A stretch of DNA of 64,000 bases from Pectobacterium araliae (GTDB lineage Bacteria > Pseudomonadota > Gammaproteobacteria > Enterobacterales > Enterobacteriaceae): NCBI RefSeq assembly GCF_037076465.1, contig NZ_AP028908.1, positions 3,038,001 to 3,102,000 on the forward strand, written 5' to 3'. The translations under genes were made by a program, and so were the position numbers. The notes under the pieces were generated by a model. That model worked only from the letters and a program-made list of their open reading frames with translations, ran no database searches and was not told the origin of the DNA. Below are positions 8,380 through 17,378 of this stretch, piece by piece; position 1 is the stretch's first letter; every line of letters starts with the position of its first letter.

Positions 8380-11298
8380 CTACGGTACGATGGGCTTATC
8401 GTGTGTTGCCGGAACAGTGTTTTTACCGTTAACCCGACCGGATGACGTGGAAGCTTTGCCAGTGCGGGCTTTAGCCACTGTTACCTTGTCCGACCGACTA
8501 CCGACCACCCCCCGACCTGAGGCCGACCGCTTTTTATTTACCCCCGACCGGACGAAGTCGTACTGGCTGTTATTGTCGGTTGTGGCTGAACTTGTTGGTG
8601 CTTCCAGCACGTCGATAAGCCCGCACAGATGCGCGTTATCGGCCTGTGTATCCCCGTCGAACAGCAGTTCATAGCAGAACGTCAGCCCCCGCTTGTGCAG
8701 CATCAGGTATTCCAGTTCAGCCAGTCGGGCAAGGTGGATTTTCAGTTGCGTATCGCCCCACTGCACCGCGTCCCGTAGCTGTTTGCGGGTGAAGTGAAGC
8801 TCTGCTTTCGGCTGGCCGCTCTCTTTTACCCATTGCTGTATCAGCATCAGCAACTTCCGCGTCTGCGGCGGCATTTCGTCCAGCGTCCGGCCAAGGATTT
8901 CATGCGCTAACCGATTGGCCAGCACGATATCCGACCGTTCGACCTCGATATACTCGATAACCGCGCCACGGTGCTCCACCGTCTTCACCTCCCGCTGGTA
9001 CTGATGCAACAGCGCGACAGACTGGATTAACGTCAGGTACTTCATATGGTCGCGGCGGGTGCGGGTTTTGTCGCTCAGGAACGTGAGCTGTGAGGCGAAC
9101 GGATTGACCACCCTGAGCGGGCGTAACAGCCGCTGCGCGTTCTGGTGCAGTTCGGTGAGATAGCCTTTCTCGTTCTCCATCAATAACCCTTCCAGCGTTT
9201 GTTTGTGGCGCTGCAACGCATGTATCGCTTCGGTCTGTTCGCGGGATTCGTTTACGGTGAGCACAAGGCAGCGGTTCAGCAGTTCTTCATCCACGTCGAT
9301 GGCCGTGGTGGTCAGCATCAGCATCACCGGACCTTTTACCGTGTACTGTTTGGTGACGAGGTTTCCCGTCGCATCATCCTTGCCCGTACTGGCTATCGTC
9401 AGTTCACCATCTGACTGGAGCAGTTTCAGTGCATACGCCGCCTGCCGCACACCTTCTTCTTCCGCGATGGCGAGGATTTTATGCTGGAGATTGGTTTCAC
9501 CGAGATAAAACAGGCTTTGCCCCGTCATGGCGCTGTACTGTAAGCGCTCTTCCGGCGGTATCAGGTTCAGCACCGCATCCATCAGTGAGGATTTCCCCGC
9601 CGCCGAACTGCTCTGGATGAGCACCGCTAACGGCCTGTCCAGCTTGCGCGACACCGCCGCCAGATAGCCCGCCACTAAGTTAGTGGATTCCCCCACCACA
9701 CCACAGGCGGCCAGGTCATCCGTCAGTCTGCCGATAAGGTTCGGGTCTTGCAGCAACGCCAGCGCCGCCGCTTTGGCGTCCTCATCCAGTTCAGGAACGC
9801 TTTCACCGTGGGTGTCCGGCTGGCTCAGATGGGTTTCCAGTGCCAGCAGCACCCGCCCCAGACTGCGTTTAATGTCGCTTTCCGCTAACCCCAGCTCTGA
9901 TGCGGCCAGCCGCGCATAGCCCGCCCGTGAACGGGCGCTCACCATGTCTACGCTGTCCGCGAACACCACACCACTTTCGGTGTCCAGTATCTGCGCGTTG
10001 ACCTTCATCACGCCGCTGCCCGCTTTCACCGACGCCATGCCCCGGATGCGCCAGTGCTGACCGGACAGCGTTATCTCCAGCTCACCGCCCGGCAGCGTTT
10101 CAACCACAACCCCGGCAACTAAAGAAGAGGCGGGTTGCGGCAAGGTTTCAGACTGTGGCGCGGCTTTACGCTGTGGCTCAGGAGCCGTGTCAGGCGTGGA
10201 TTCAACCCCGACCACTTCCCCCATTGGCAACGCCCCGTCAACCGCCGCACGGAACGCCAGTTCTGGCTCTGAGACCTTGCACAGGTACTCATTCGCATCC
10301 ATGCCCGCCGGGAACACCAGCCGGAACGGCGTGATACCGTCAGCCGCTAACACAGAAGCCAGTTTCACCGCGCCTTCATCGCCTGCCGCGTCGTTATCGA
10401 ACGCGATAAGTACCTGTTTCACGCCGTGACGGATAAAAGCCTTCCGCATCTCCTCGGTCACGCCGTTCACCCCATACGCCGCCGTTACGTTGCGGTAGCC
10501 TGCCACCCAGAAGCTCATCGCATCGATAAGGGATTCGCACAGGATGACCGTTTTACCTGCCACTAACGCCTGCTCGTTCCACACCCCGCCATGCGGCCCC
10601 GGCAGATACAGGTGCAGCGGTGTCCCTTTGCGTAACTCACTGCTGACCTTGCGCCCGTACAGCTCCTGCACCTGACCGTTAAGGTCGATAACCGGCACCA
10701 CGAGCGACCCCGCCAGATGTTCATGACCGGATGAACGCAGTATTCCCAGCGCCTGCAACTGACTACGGATGGCCGCGCCGTCTTTCAGTTTCTTCGGCGG
10801 CAGGCGATAACCCAGCGTGCGGTTGGCGAACCCCAACTTAAAGGCAGCGACTAACTCAGGATGATTGAGGCGGCGCTTTTCCAGATACGCGATGGCCTCC
10901 GGCGCATTCATCAGCGTGTGGTGATAGAAGTCGATAACACGCGTCAGTAACGCCTGCCGCTCCTGTTCATCCGCGATATCGCTGACAGGCGGCAACGGTG
11001 CCGCCGCAGGCACCACGCCAAGTTCACCCCGCAGGCGGTCAACCGCCCGGTGCAGGCTTAGCCCTTCCGTTTTCATCACCCAGTCCAGCACCGAGCCGCC
11101 TGCATCGCAGCCGAAGCAGTGATACAGGTTCTTGTCCGGCGAGATAACCATAGACGGGGTTTTCTCCTGATGGAACGGACACAGCACCACCACGTCTTTA
11201 CCGCGTTTGACTATCTGCCGACCCTGCGAGCGCACCACGTCCACTAACGGCACGGCGGCTTTCAGGTGCTGCAACTCGGATTCAGGGATGCGTGCCAT
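8380..11298 (-). CDS. CHC2/TOPRIM primase fused to a P-loop ATPase (primase-helicase)
   Basis: A 972-residue replication protein. The N-terminus has a DnaG-type zinc finger (CPFHQEKTPS, then YHCFGC), followed by a primase core and a TOPRIM domain (LCESLIDAMSFW and AFDNDAAGDEGA, about residues 255-310). The C-terminal half has a P-loop ATPase with Walker A SSSAAGKSS (about 570) and an acidic AIAEEEG box, which suggests a helicase. The tail is basic and rich in Gly, Ser and Lys, without clear structure. ATG 11298 is preceded by AAGGAGCC; an upstream in-frame start without such a site is unlikely. It diverges from xre across a shared promoter and operator region. No frame damage. Confidence 0.88.
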   Translation of the reverse strand: MARIPESELQHLKAAVPLVDVVRSQGRQIVKRGKDVVVLCPFHQEKTPSMVISPDKNLYHCFGCDAGGSVLDWVMKTEGLSLHRAVDRLRGELGVVPAAAPLPPVSDIADEQERQALLTRVIDFYHHTLMNAPEAIAYLEKRRLNHPELVAAFKLGFANRTLGYRLPPKKLKDGAAIRSQLQALGILRSSGHEHLAGSLVVPVIDLNGQVQELYGRKVSSELRKGTPLHLYLPGPHGGVWNEQALVAGKTVILCESLIDAMSFWVAGYRNVTAAYGVNGVTEEMRKAFIRHGVKQVLIAFDNDAAGDEGAVKLASVLAADGITPFRLVFPAGMDANEYLCKVSEPELAFRAAVDGALPMGEVVGVESTPDTAPEPQRKAAPQSETLPQPASSLVAGVVVETLPGGELEITLSGQHWRIRGMASVKAGSGVMKVNAQILDTESGVVFADSVDMVSARSRAGYARLAASELGLAESDIKRSLGRVLLALETHLSQPDTHGESVPELDEDAKAAALALLQDPNLIGRLTDDLAACGVVGESTNLVAGYLAAVSRKLDRPLAVLIQSSSAAGKSSLMDAVLNLIPPEERLQYSAMTGQSLFYLGETNLQHKILAIAEEEGVRQAAYALKLLQSDGELTIASTGKDDATGNLVTKQYTVKGPVMLMLTTTAIDVDEELLNRCLVLTVNESREQTEAIHALQRHKQTLEGLLMENEKGYLTELHQNAQRLLRPLRVVNPFASQLTFLSDKTRTRRDHMKYLTLIQSVALLHQYQREVKTVEHRGAVIEYIEVERSDIVLANRLAHEILGRTLDEMPPQTRKLLMLIQQWVKESGQPKAELHFTRKQLRDAVQWGDTQLKIHLARLAELEYLMLHKRGLTFCYELLFDGDTQADNAHLCGLIDVLEAPTSSATTDNNSQYDFVRSGVNKKRSASGRGVVGSRSDKVTVAKARTGKASTSSGRVNGKNTVPATHDKPIVP

Positions 11299-11325
11299 AA
11301 CAGGCTCCTTACAAAAATGCGTCAA

Positions 11326-11362
11326 GGTCATTATTGACCTATAATATAGGAGTCATTATAAT
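11326..11362 (+). promoter_or_regulatory. Promoter and operator of xre, divergent from primase
   Basis: TTGACC (11334-11339) and TATAAT (11357-11362) are 17 bases apart, near-consensus for sigma-70, and point to the xre start at 11397. The -35 box is the right half of the palindrome GGTCATTATTGACC (11326-11339). The octamer GTCATTAT in this palindrome recurs at 11352-11359 across the -10 box. Xre binding here would repress itself and control the primase, which starts at 11298. Confidence 0.7.
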
Positions 11363-11396
11363 TACTTCAAGGGTTAATTTTAAAAGGACGTTTATC

Positions 11397-11795
11397 ATGC
11401 AGAGTAAACAACTTAACTGGCTTTGTTTCTCCATGAGTGATTTTGGTAAGCGTCTGGCTGCGCTGCGTAAGGCAAGACAGCTAACACAGATAGAACTGGC
11501 GAACCTGCTGGACATTCAGCCCCGGATGCTGGGGCGATGGGAACAAGGGCAGGTTAAGCCACAGTTTGATTACATCATTAAACTGGCTCAGTTTCTTGAA
11601 GTCAGCATTGACTATATGCTGCTGGGAGATAAGAACACGCCTGCACCTGTTTTTGACATTAAAAACAAGCGATTAAAAGAGTTATGCAAGCAGGTTGATG
11701 AACTTAAGGCAGACGATCAGGAAGTGATATGCCGTATTCTGGATATGGCGATCACACAGGAGAAGATGAAGCAGGTAATGAAGACAATGCGTTGA
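11397..11795 (+). CDS. Xre-family transcriptional regulator
   Basis: A 132-residue DNA-binding protein. A helix-turn-helix of the HTH_3 type spans about residues 13-70 (FGKRLAALRKARQLTQIELA, then QPRMLGRWEQG). A helical C-terminal part (RLKELCKQVDELKADDQEVI) may serve for dimerisation. ATG 11397 follows AAAAGGACG; a second ATG at 11433 has no clear ribosome-binding site. It is divergent from the primase gene and has a strong promoter overlapped by a palindrome, the usual layout of a phage-type repressor that represses the replication and recombination genes of its element. Confidence 0.87.
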   Translation: MQSKQLNWLCFSMSDFGKRLAALRKARQLTQIELANLLDIQPRMLGRWEQGQVKPQFDYIIKLAQFLEVSIDYMLLGDKNTPAPVFDIKNKRLKELCKQVDELKADDQEVICRILDMAITQEKMKQVMKTMR

Positions 11796-11804
11796 TATTT
11801 AACG

Positions 11805-11838
11805 CGGCTGCTACAGGAGGCAACCTGTAACAGCCGCT
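11805..11838. terminator. Long hairpin between xre and symE
   Basis: GCGGCTGCTACAGG (11805-11818) and CCTGTAACAGCCGC (11825-11838) form a 14-bp stem with one mismatch. There is no T run, so it is either a weak terminator after xre or a structure in the symE leader. Confidence 0.55.
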
Positions 11839-11869
11839 CACCACAAGCAACTAAACGAGGTAGTTAATC

Positions 11870-12094
11870 ATGGCTAAGGCACATTCTAAGTCAGGCGTCA
11901 CCGTTAATACAGCAACTAAAACAGAACGTTACTACACGGTGGGATATGCTCCGCAAAACGGCAAGCCAAACCCGCCGTCGGCGATTAACCTTAAGGGTCG
12001 CTGGCTGGAGGAGTCGGGCTTTATGACCGGGATGCCGATAACGGTGACGGTCGAGCGGGGAAGGATAGTGATTGAGACGGAGATTAATGTCTGA
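11870..12094 (+). CDS. symE: SymE-family toxin, intact copy C
   Basis: A complete 74-residue gene and the only intact one of three copies. The protein starts MAKAHSKSGVTVNTATKTER, followed by the conserved YYTVGYAPQNGKP, LKGRWLEESGFMTGMPITV and the end ETEINV. SymE has an AbrB-like fold; in E. coli it is a damage-induced toxin controlled by the antisense RNA SymR. An antisense promoter would be expected over the 5' leader, but I cannot place it. I see no LexA box. ATG follows ACGAGG. It is convergent with the immunity gene of the full Rhs effector. Confidence 0.8.
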   Translation: MAKAHSKSGVTVNTATKTERYYTVGYAPQNGKPNPPSAINLKGRWLEESGFMTGMPITVTVERGRIVIETEINV

Positions 12095-12117
12095 TCGTTG
12101 AACTAAACAGCAGATAA

Positions 12118-12162
12118 AATCAAAGCCGGAAGGATCGTTGGGATCGCTTCCGGATTTATTTA
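12118..12162. terminator. symE cassette terminator C
   Basis: CCGGAA (12126-12131) and TTCCGG (12148-12153) pair around the same GGATCG-containing loop as in terminators A and B, followed by ATTTATTT. It serves symE and the convergent immunity gene. Confidence 0.75.
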
Positions 12163-12166
12163 AAGA

Positions 12167-12529
12167 CTAAGTGCGTAAGCTATAAATATCCTTCGCTTCC
12201 TCATCCATGTCTAGGCTACCAAGAGCACCAAGATCTAGACTATAAATTTTATCACTATTATCATGAAGATAAATAAAATACCCTATATCCCCATCCTGAC
12301 CAATTAAAAAATAATTAGGTTCAACATCTTGTATTGTATATGTTTTGTTTCTTTCAATTACATCATGATAGTTATAAATATAAATTAAATCACCACGCGA
12401 ATTTTGGATTTCATAAGCTTCATTTTCGCCAACCTCTTCAAACAAGAATTTTTTATATGCGATAGGCAACCCTTTGCCTATAAATTTTTCTATATCTACT
12501 AATTTTTCCATCGCTTTATTTTTATCCAC
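12167..12529 (-). CDS. SUKH (SMI1/KNR4) family immunity protein
   Basis: A 120-residue SUKH-type protein: GLPIAYKKFLFEEVGENEAY near residues 19-38 and YFLIGQDGDIGYFIYL near 73-88. It follows the full rhs gene by 20 bases in the same direction and is presumed to protect the cell and its kin against the SHH-type nuclease tip. The frame starts with GTG at 12529 and weak ribosome-binding signals; ATG at 12511 is an alternative. Confidence 0.82.
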   Translation of the reverse strand: MDKNKAMEKLVDIEKFIGKGLPIAYKKFLFEEVGENEAYEIQNSRGDLIYIYNYHDVIERNKTYTIQDVEPNYFLIGQDGDIGYFIYLHDNSDKIYSLDLGALGSLDMDEEAKDIYSLRT

Positions 12530-12549
12530 AAAAAGTCACCGCGCATTTA

Positions 12550-15500
12550 TTAAATATTAAAAAATGGGTTGCCAATATTACTTTCTCTCAATCCATCAAA
12601 ATATTTGTATGCATCACTAAGGGCTTTTTTAGCCTGTCCAGAAGGAACTCCTGCATCAAGCATCTCCCTATAGCTTGTATTGAACTCTTGTTTCAAAGAG
12701 GTATCCCATCCCCCAGACATAGCTCTTCTCGCTCGCTGGGCTGCGCTAATTTTAGCGTGAGGGCTGCCCGATGCAGATCCTAATAATGTAGCGGGGGCCG
12801 AATTTCTCTGATATCCGTCGATTCTTTTCTTAGCCCAAGCATCTTGGATAGGATGATGACTTTGAACAAAACCATCAGACTTAGTATTCCGATGACCTGA
12901 TGCCCTGTTTGCATTTGGTGATAAATTACCATGAGGGTCAACATCACCTTTTTTATATCCGTTCGGTGAATTGCACTTCGCCAACCCCAGAGGATCAACC
13001 CACGTATTCGGATTCGGTACATACCCATAGTTACTCTCACCCCCCGCTATCCCTATCGGGTCAGGCGAGACATAGCATCCACCACTCGGATCATAATAGC
13101 GAAAACGGTTATAACATAGCCCGCTTTCGCTGTCACGGTATTGCCCGGCAAAGGCCAGTCCCGGATCGAGATTTTCAGTATTATCGGTATAGCGCTTCCC
13201 CCATAAGTTGGTGCGCGGAGCCTGCCAGCGCAGTTCGCCTTCCGGATTAAAAATGGCCTGCGGTTCGCCGTTATGGCCGCTGGTGACAAAGTCCGTTTCC
13301 CAGCTACCGTCCGTATTCTGGCGTTGTTGTACCAGCAGCTCCCAGCCGTTATGCACCCAGTGGCGGCAGCTGATAAGCTGGTTGTCGCGGTAGTGCCGCA
13401 CTTCGGCAATCTGGTCGCCGTCCCACAGGTAGCGGAGTTCGTCCTGCGTTTGCTCACAGCGCTTGCCGATGCGCCGTCCGAACGGGTCGTAGCGGTAGTA
13501 CCAGCGCTCTCCCGTTGGGGTATCAACAACCCTTAGCTGGTTACGGCTATCCCAGCGGTAATGCCACACCTGCGGCCGGTAGCCCGGCTGTACTACCTGT
13601 TTACGTATCAGTCGCCCGGCCTTGTCGTACTGGTAGTGAGTGTTATCCTGCTGGGTCAGGCGTCCGGCCTGCCAGTCGGTCAGGCGGGTGGCATCCTGCG
13701 GCAGGCCACTGCGGGTGTAGCGGTATTGTTCTTCAGTATTGATGCTGCGCCCCGCGCCACCGCTCAGCACCGACAGCACGCGCCCGCTGGCATCGAGCTG
13801 ATAGCCAGCCGCTTCGCGGTTGCGTCGGGTGCCGGTCAGGTTGCCTGCACCGTCGTAGAGGTATTCCCGCGTCTGGGTGGGGTGCAGGCGACCGTCCACC
13901 GACTGGCCACTCATTTCCCGCGTCAGCCAGCCCATGGCGTCGTATTCACGCTGCTGTGTAAAACCGCCATTGCTGTGGCGGGTAGATTCACGTCCGGCGG
14001 CATCATGAGCCAGCGTTAACTCCGCGCCATCCGGCAACTGTACCTGGCGCAGTTCACCCGTCGCACTATAGCGGAAGGTGCTGGTCAGTGCCGCACTGTC
14101 CTCTTCACCGTCCCAGTACAGGCTGCGGGACACGGTGTGCGATGCGTCCTGATAGTGGCGTCGGATGACCGAACCGCTGTTGTACTCCTGCACCACCCGG
14201 TCACGCTCGTCATATTCAAGCCGGATATGACTGGTGGCGGACGTGACTTCAGTCAGCCGACCTGCCGCGTCATAGCGGTAGTGCAGGGTGTCGTCCGGCG
14301 CGGTTTCCTTAATCAGCAGTCCGCGTCCGTCGTACAGAAAGTGGCGAGTTTCTCCTTCGCCATTGCGGATGCTGATGCAGTGGCCGTCTTCGTCATAGCC
14401 ATAGTGGGTCTCCGTGCCCGCCATGTCGCGTTCACGTATGACACGTCCGTCTGCATCCAGCCACCACTGCCAGCGGTTGCCGTCCGGTGCCGTAACGCAG
14501 ACAAGCTGCTGGCTTTCTTTGTCGTACTCGTACTGCCAGGTGCGGCCTGCCGCATCGGTGCGTGAGGTCAGCAGGTCAAACGCGCCATAGGTTTGTGCCC
14601 ATACTGCGCCGTTGCCGTCGGTGTAGTTCAGCAGGTTGTTATGTTTGTCGTACTGGCGCTGCTCTTGCTTGTCATCCGGGCGCAGCAGTTGCTCCGGTAG
14701 CTTCCAGCTTGCACGGCGATAACCGAGGCGGTAGGTTGAACCGTCCGGGCGCGTCCAGCTTGTGAGTCGGTCCTGCGGGTCGTAGCGCAGTTGCTGAGTG
14801 CGGGATTCTGCATCCGTGGCACTCATCAGGCGCTGCCGGTGGTCATAAAACAGGCTGGCCTGTACCTGACCGTTCTGGTCGCTGACTTCAGTCAGCAGGC
14901 CATAGCGGTTCCAGGCAAAACGCACTTCGCTGTTGTCCGGCCCGGTCAGGCTCTGCGGATTACCGGTGCTGTCGTACTGCCACGCCCAACTTCGGCCCAG
15001 GGGGTCGGTGATGCCGGTCAGCCGCTCGTAATGGTCATAGTTGTAGTGCCACTGGTGGCCGCTGCCGTCGGTAAAGGTACTGACCAGCCCGCTGTTGTCC
15101 AGATAGGCAAATTCCACCACCCGCCCTGCCGGAGAGATTTCCCGCAGCAGGTTGCCGACGTCATCGTATTCATAATGGGTGACATGGCCGAGTGGGGATT
15201 TCTCCCAGGCCATCAGGTAGAGGTCATTGAAGCCATATTCACTGCGTTGGCCCTGTCCGTCAGTCATCACCACGCGGTCGGTCAGGTACTCAAAACCGGC
15301 GGTCAGGTAGCCGTCAGCACAGGTGGTGTAAATGCACCGCCCCTGAAGGTCATACTCATAATGCGCCCAGGTTTTATCGTTGTCGTGCCAGCGAGTCAGA
15401 CGGCTATGGTTGTCATACTCGTAAAACAGGTGATAGGCATGGGCGGCATCCGCCTCGACCAGTCGCCCCTGTTCGTCCTGCCGGTATTCGGCCAGCATGG

Positions 15501-16917
15501 TTTTCTGGCCGCCATCAATGCGCTGTATCTGACGCAGAAACTCACCCTGCCACACCAGCAACAGCTCGATGCTGTCGCTGTGCCGTATTTTACGCAGGTA
15601 GCCTTTGGGGTCGCGGAGAAAGTCGATACGATTCTGGTGGTTGTCGGTAATGGCCGACAACAGCAACTGGTCGCCCTGTTTGACGGTAAAGGCACGCCAG
15701 GTCTGGCTGTCGCGGTGCCACAGGTGAAAACCGTTATGCCGCTTGACCAGTTTAAATTCGGGGTATTCGGCGCAGTACACCACGGTGGCACCGAGCCCGA
15801 AAGTGAAGTCGATATCGTAGCCCTGCGCCAGCGTAATGGTGACATGGGGGGCACCGTTATCGTCGCTGAGGGTCGCGACTTCACTCCAACTATCGTGCCA
15901 GCCGTGGCCCAGCAAGCCAGTGTGGGGGCTACCAGAGCGGTAGGTGCGTTCAAACAACAGAGGAATGGTCTGGCCCAAGTCCAGATCGAGGCGTTTTTCA
16001 ATGACCTCGCCACTGGCGATATAGACGGGGTCTTTCAGGAAGCCGCGAACGGATTCGGTGACACGCGCCAGTCCTTTACTGTTCTTAAAACCATTTTTGG
16101 CACACTCTACGGCACTACGGAGTCCTTTCAGGGCGAATGATGCCCCGGCCTGCATGCCCCTCAGCACCGCCATCGGCCCTTTAGTGAAGAGTTTGCCCAG
16201 TCCCCGAAACAGGCCCCGGCTGGGGGGCACCAGAAACTCCACCGCGAGTATCAGCGCCTTCTGCCAGCCACTGAACTCATCCTGAACCTTGAGCGGCGAA
16301 GCCTGACCGGAGCCGAAGAACACTGTTGAAGCCCCCTCTTTGAGGGTCGCGCCGCACACAGTTTTATCCCCCACCCGTGCGGCATGGTAGCCCTCAACGA
16401 ACACGGTTTCACTGCCCTGGGCAATCAGTTGCGGGCCGTTATGTTTATCGCAAAGCACCGCATCGATTTCGGCGCGGGACACTGGGTTGCCCTCGACAAA
16501 CACGGTCTTTGAACCACCTTTGACCATACCCGACGCAGGCATGACACTGTCTACCATGGCAGCGGTCTTTCGACTGACATCGGAGATTAAGCCACTCAAC
16601 GCGAATACAGCCCCGAATCCAAGCGCCAGTTTGGCTGCACCGATAACCAGAGCCAGTCCTGCTCCGCCCGTTACCCCGGTTAACAATACCAGGCCGGCAA
16701 CGACAGCAGAGGCAGCGGCAAACGCGACGGCGGCGACCAGCGCCCCAGCCACCGCACCAAGCAGCGCCCCCAGAAAGCTGCTGTGTTTGATAGCCTTGCC
16801 CGGTGAGGTCGGCGGCGAGCCGCTGCCGGGTGCCGGTAAATCAGGCGGTAACGTCGGTCGATTGCCCGCGTGCATCGCGCCCACCCGTGCAATACGGGAG
16901 AGGATTTCATCACGCAT
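12550..16917 (-). CDS. rhs: PAAR-Rhs type VI effector with SHH-signature nuclease tip
   Basis: A full-length Rhs effector of 1455 residues. Two hydrophobic segments lie at about residues 50-110 (pre-PAAR membrane segments). A PAAR domain follows at about 125-205 (GGSKTVFVEGNPVSR, FVEGYHAARVGDKTVCG) and caps the VgrG spike. A DUF6531-like segment and the long YD-repeat shell come next, ending in RYYDPSGGCYVSPDPIG. The tip of about 135 residues contains FVQSHHPIQDAWAKKR, the signature of the HNH/Endo VII Tox-SHH family. ATG 16917 overlaps the eagR stop by eight bases; an in-frame ATG at 16971 lies inside eagR and is less likely. It is in one operon with hcp, vgrG, eagR and the immunity gene. 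Confidence 0.93.
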   Translation of the reverse strand: MRDEILSRIARVGAMHAGNRPTLPPDLPAPGSGSPPTSPGKAIKHSSFLGALLGAVAGALVAAVAFAAASAVVAGLVLLTGVTGGAGLALVIGAAKLALGFGAVFALSGLISDVSRKTAAMVDSVMPASGMVKGGSKTVFVEGNPVSRAEIDAVLCDKHNGPQLIAQGSETVFVEGYHAARVGDKTVCGATLKEGASTVFFGSGQASPLKVQDEFSGWQKALILAVEFLVPPSRGLFRGLGKLFTKGPMAVLRGMQAGASFALKGLRSAVECAKNGFKNSKGLARVTESVRGFLKDPVYIASGEVIEKRLDLDLGQTIPLLFERTYRSGSPHTGLLGHGWHDSWSEVATLSDDNGAPHVTITLAQGYDIDFTFGLGATVVYCAEYPEFKLVKRHNGFHLWHRDSQTWRAFTVKQGDQLLLSAITDNHQNRIDFLRDPKGYLRKIRHSDSIELLLVWQGEFLRQIQRIDGGQKTMLAEYRQDEQGRLVEADAAHAYHLFYEYDNHSRLTRWHDNDKTWAHYEYDLQGRCIYTTCADGYLTAGFEYLTDRVVMTDGQGQRSEYGFNDLYLMAWEKSPLGHVTHYEYDDVGNLLREISPAGRVVEFAYLDNSGLVSTFTDGSGHQWHYNYDHYERLTGITDPLGRSWAWQYDSTGNPQSLTGPDNSEVRFAWNRYGLLTEVSDQNGQVQASLFYDHRQRLMSATDAESRTQQLRYDPQDRLTSWTRPDGSTYRLGYRRASWKLPEQLLRPDDKQEQRQYDKHNNLLNYTDGNGAVWAQTYGAFDLLTSRTDAAGRTWQYEYDKESQQLVCVTAPDGNRWQWWLDADGRVIRERDMAGTETHYGYDEDGHCISIRNGEGETRHFLYDGRGLLIKETAPDDTLHYRYDAAGRLTEVTSATSHIRLEYDERDRVVQEYNSGSVIRRHYQDASHTVSRSLYWDGEEDSAALTSTFRYSATGELRQVQLPDGAELTLAHDAAGRESTRHSNGGFTQQREYDAMGWLTREMSGQSVDGRLHPTQTREYLYDGAGNLTGTRRNREAAGYQLDASGRVLSVLSGGAGRSINTEEQYRYTRSGLPQDATRLTDWQAGRLTQQDNTHYQYDKAGRLIRKQVVQPGYRPQVWHYRWDSRNQLRVVDTPTGERWYYRYDPFGRRIGKRCEQTQDELRYLWDGDQIAEVRHYRDNQLISCRHWVHNGWELLVQQRQNTDGSWETDFVTSGHNGEPQAIFNPEGELRWQAPRTNLWGKRYTDNTENLDPGLAFAGQYRDSESGLCYNRFRYYDPSGGCYVSPDPIGIAGGESNYGYVPNPNTWVDPLGLAKCNSPNGYKKGDVDPHGNLSPNANRASGHRNTKSDGFVQSHHPIQDAWAKKRIDGYQRNSAPATLLGSASGSPHAKISAAQRARRAMSGGWDTSLKQEFNTSYREMLDAGVPSGQAKKALSDAYKYFDGLRESNIGNPFFNI

Positions 16918-17353
16918 GGCGGCCAGCCTTATCCTCCGCTGTGGCAGGTTCAGCCGCATTAAACGTCTCAATCACGGCCAGCAGCTCCGCTTTACGGGCA
17001 TCACTCAGCACCCCGGCAGCGGTAATGGTGAACGTCAGCAACAGGTTACCCCGCACCTGCATCACCACTACCTGATGCATTTTCCCTTCCGGTGACTGCC
17101 AGGTGTATTCCAGTGCGGGAGCAGGCACGCCTGCCAGCGTCAGTTCCCAGGACAGCACCTCGTTGTAACCCGTGAGATGGGTAGAAAACTGTTCCAGCGT
17201 TTTTTCATAAACCGTTTCCGCTGCCTGACCGGGTTCCGTCGGGGTGCGGTTCACCACCAGGTTAGTGGTTTCATCCGGCAGGACAAAAACGTGCAGGGAT
17301 TCATCACGCCACTGCGCAGGAATAGCCAGCGTGCCTTCGTTCATCTGGTACAT
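16910..17353 (-). CDS. eagR: EagR-type chaperone (DcrB/DUF1795) for Rhs
   Basis: A 147-residue DcrB-like protein (MYQMNEGTLAIPAQWRDES, later LSWELTLAGVPAPALEYTW). Proteins of this family bind the hydrophobic pre-PAAR segments of Rhs effectors and help load them on VgrG. It sits between vgrG and rhs and overlaps the rhs start (TGA 16912-16910 against ATG 16917), so the two are translationally coupled. ATG 17353 has AAGGA nine bases upstream; the GTG at 17359 is too close to that site. Confidence 0.88.
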   Translation of the reverse strand: MYQMNEGTLAIPAQWRDESLHVFVLPDETTNLVVNRTPTEPGQAAETVYEKTLEQFSTHLTGYNEVLSWELTLAGVPAPALEYTWQSPEGKMHQVVVMQVRGNLLLTFTITAAGVLSDARKAELLAVIETFNAAEPATAEDKAGRHA

Positions 17354-17378
17354 GTTCACGTGTCCTTGTTCTTGTTGT

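Larger units (their letters stand above)
6364..11838. mobile_element. Putative integrative module: xre, primase-helicase, recombinase and structured tail
   Basis: A compact unit with an Xre repressor diverging from a primase-helicase, a XerC/D-like recombinase directly behind it, and a GC-rich hairpin-dense tail. Its left end lies inside an Rhs gene, three codons into the conserved PIG of DPIG. The right end is not certain; I place it after the hairpin that follows xre. The first bases form an inverted repeat across the junction (TCCCTAT at 6350-6356, ATAGGGA at 6363-6369). The gene set is like that of satellite or plasmid-like integrative elements. The boundaries and mobility are inference. 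Confidence 0.5.

Noticed and set aside
11805..11869. LexA box in front of symE
   Set aside because: CTG and CAG triplets are present but not in the CTGT-N8-ACAG arrangement.
14791..16140. 449-codon open frame on the plus strand
   Set aside because: It is the antisense of the rhs YD-repeat region. GC-rich repetitive codons keep the opposite strand open; no ribosome-binding site or family likeness.
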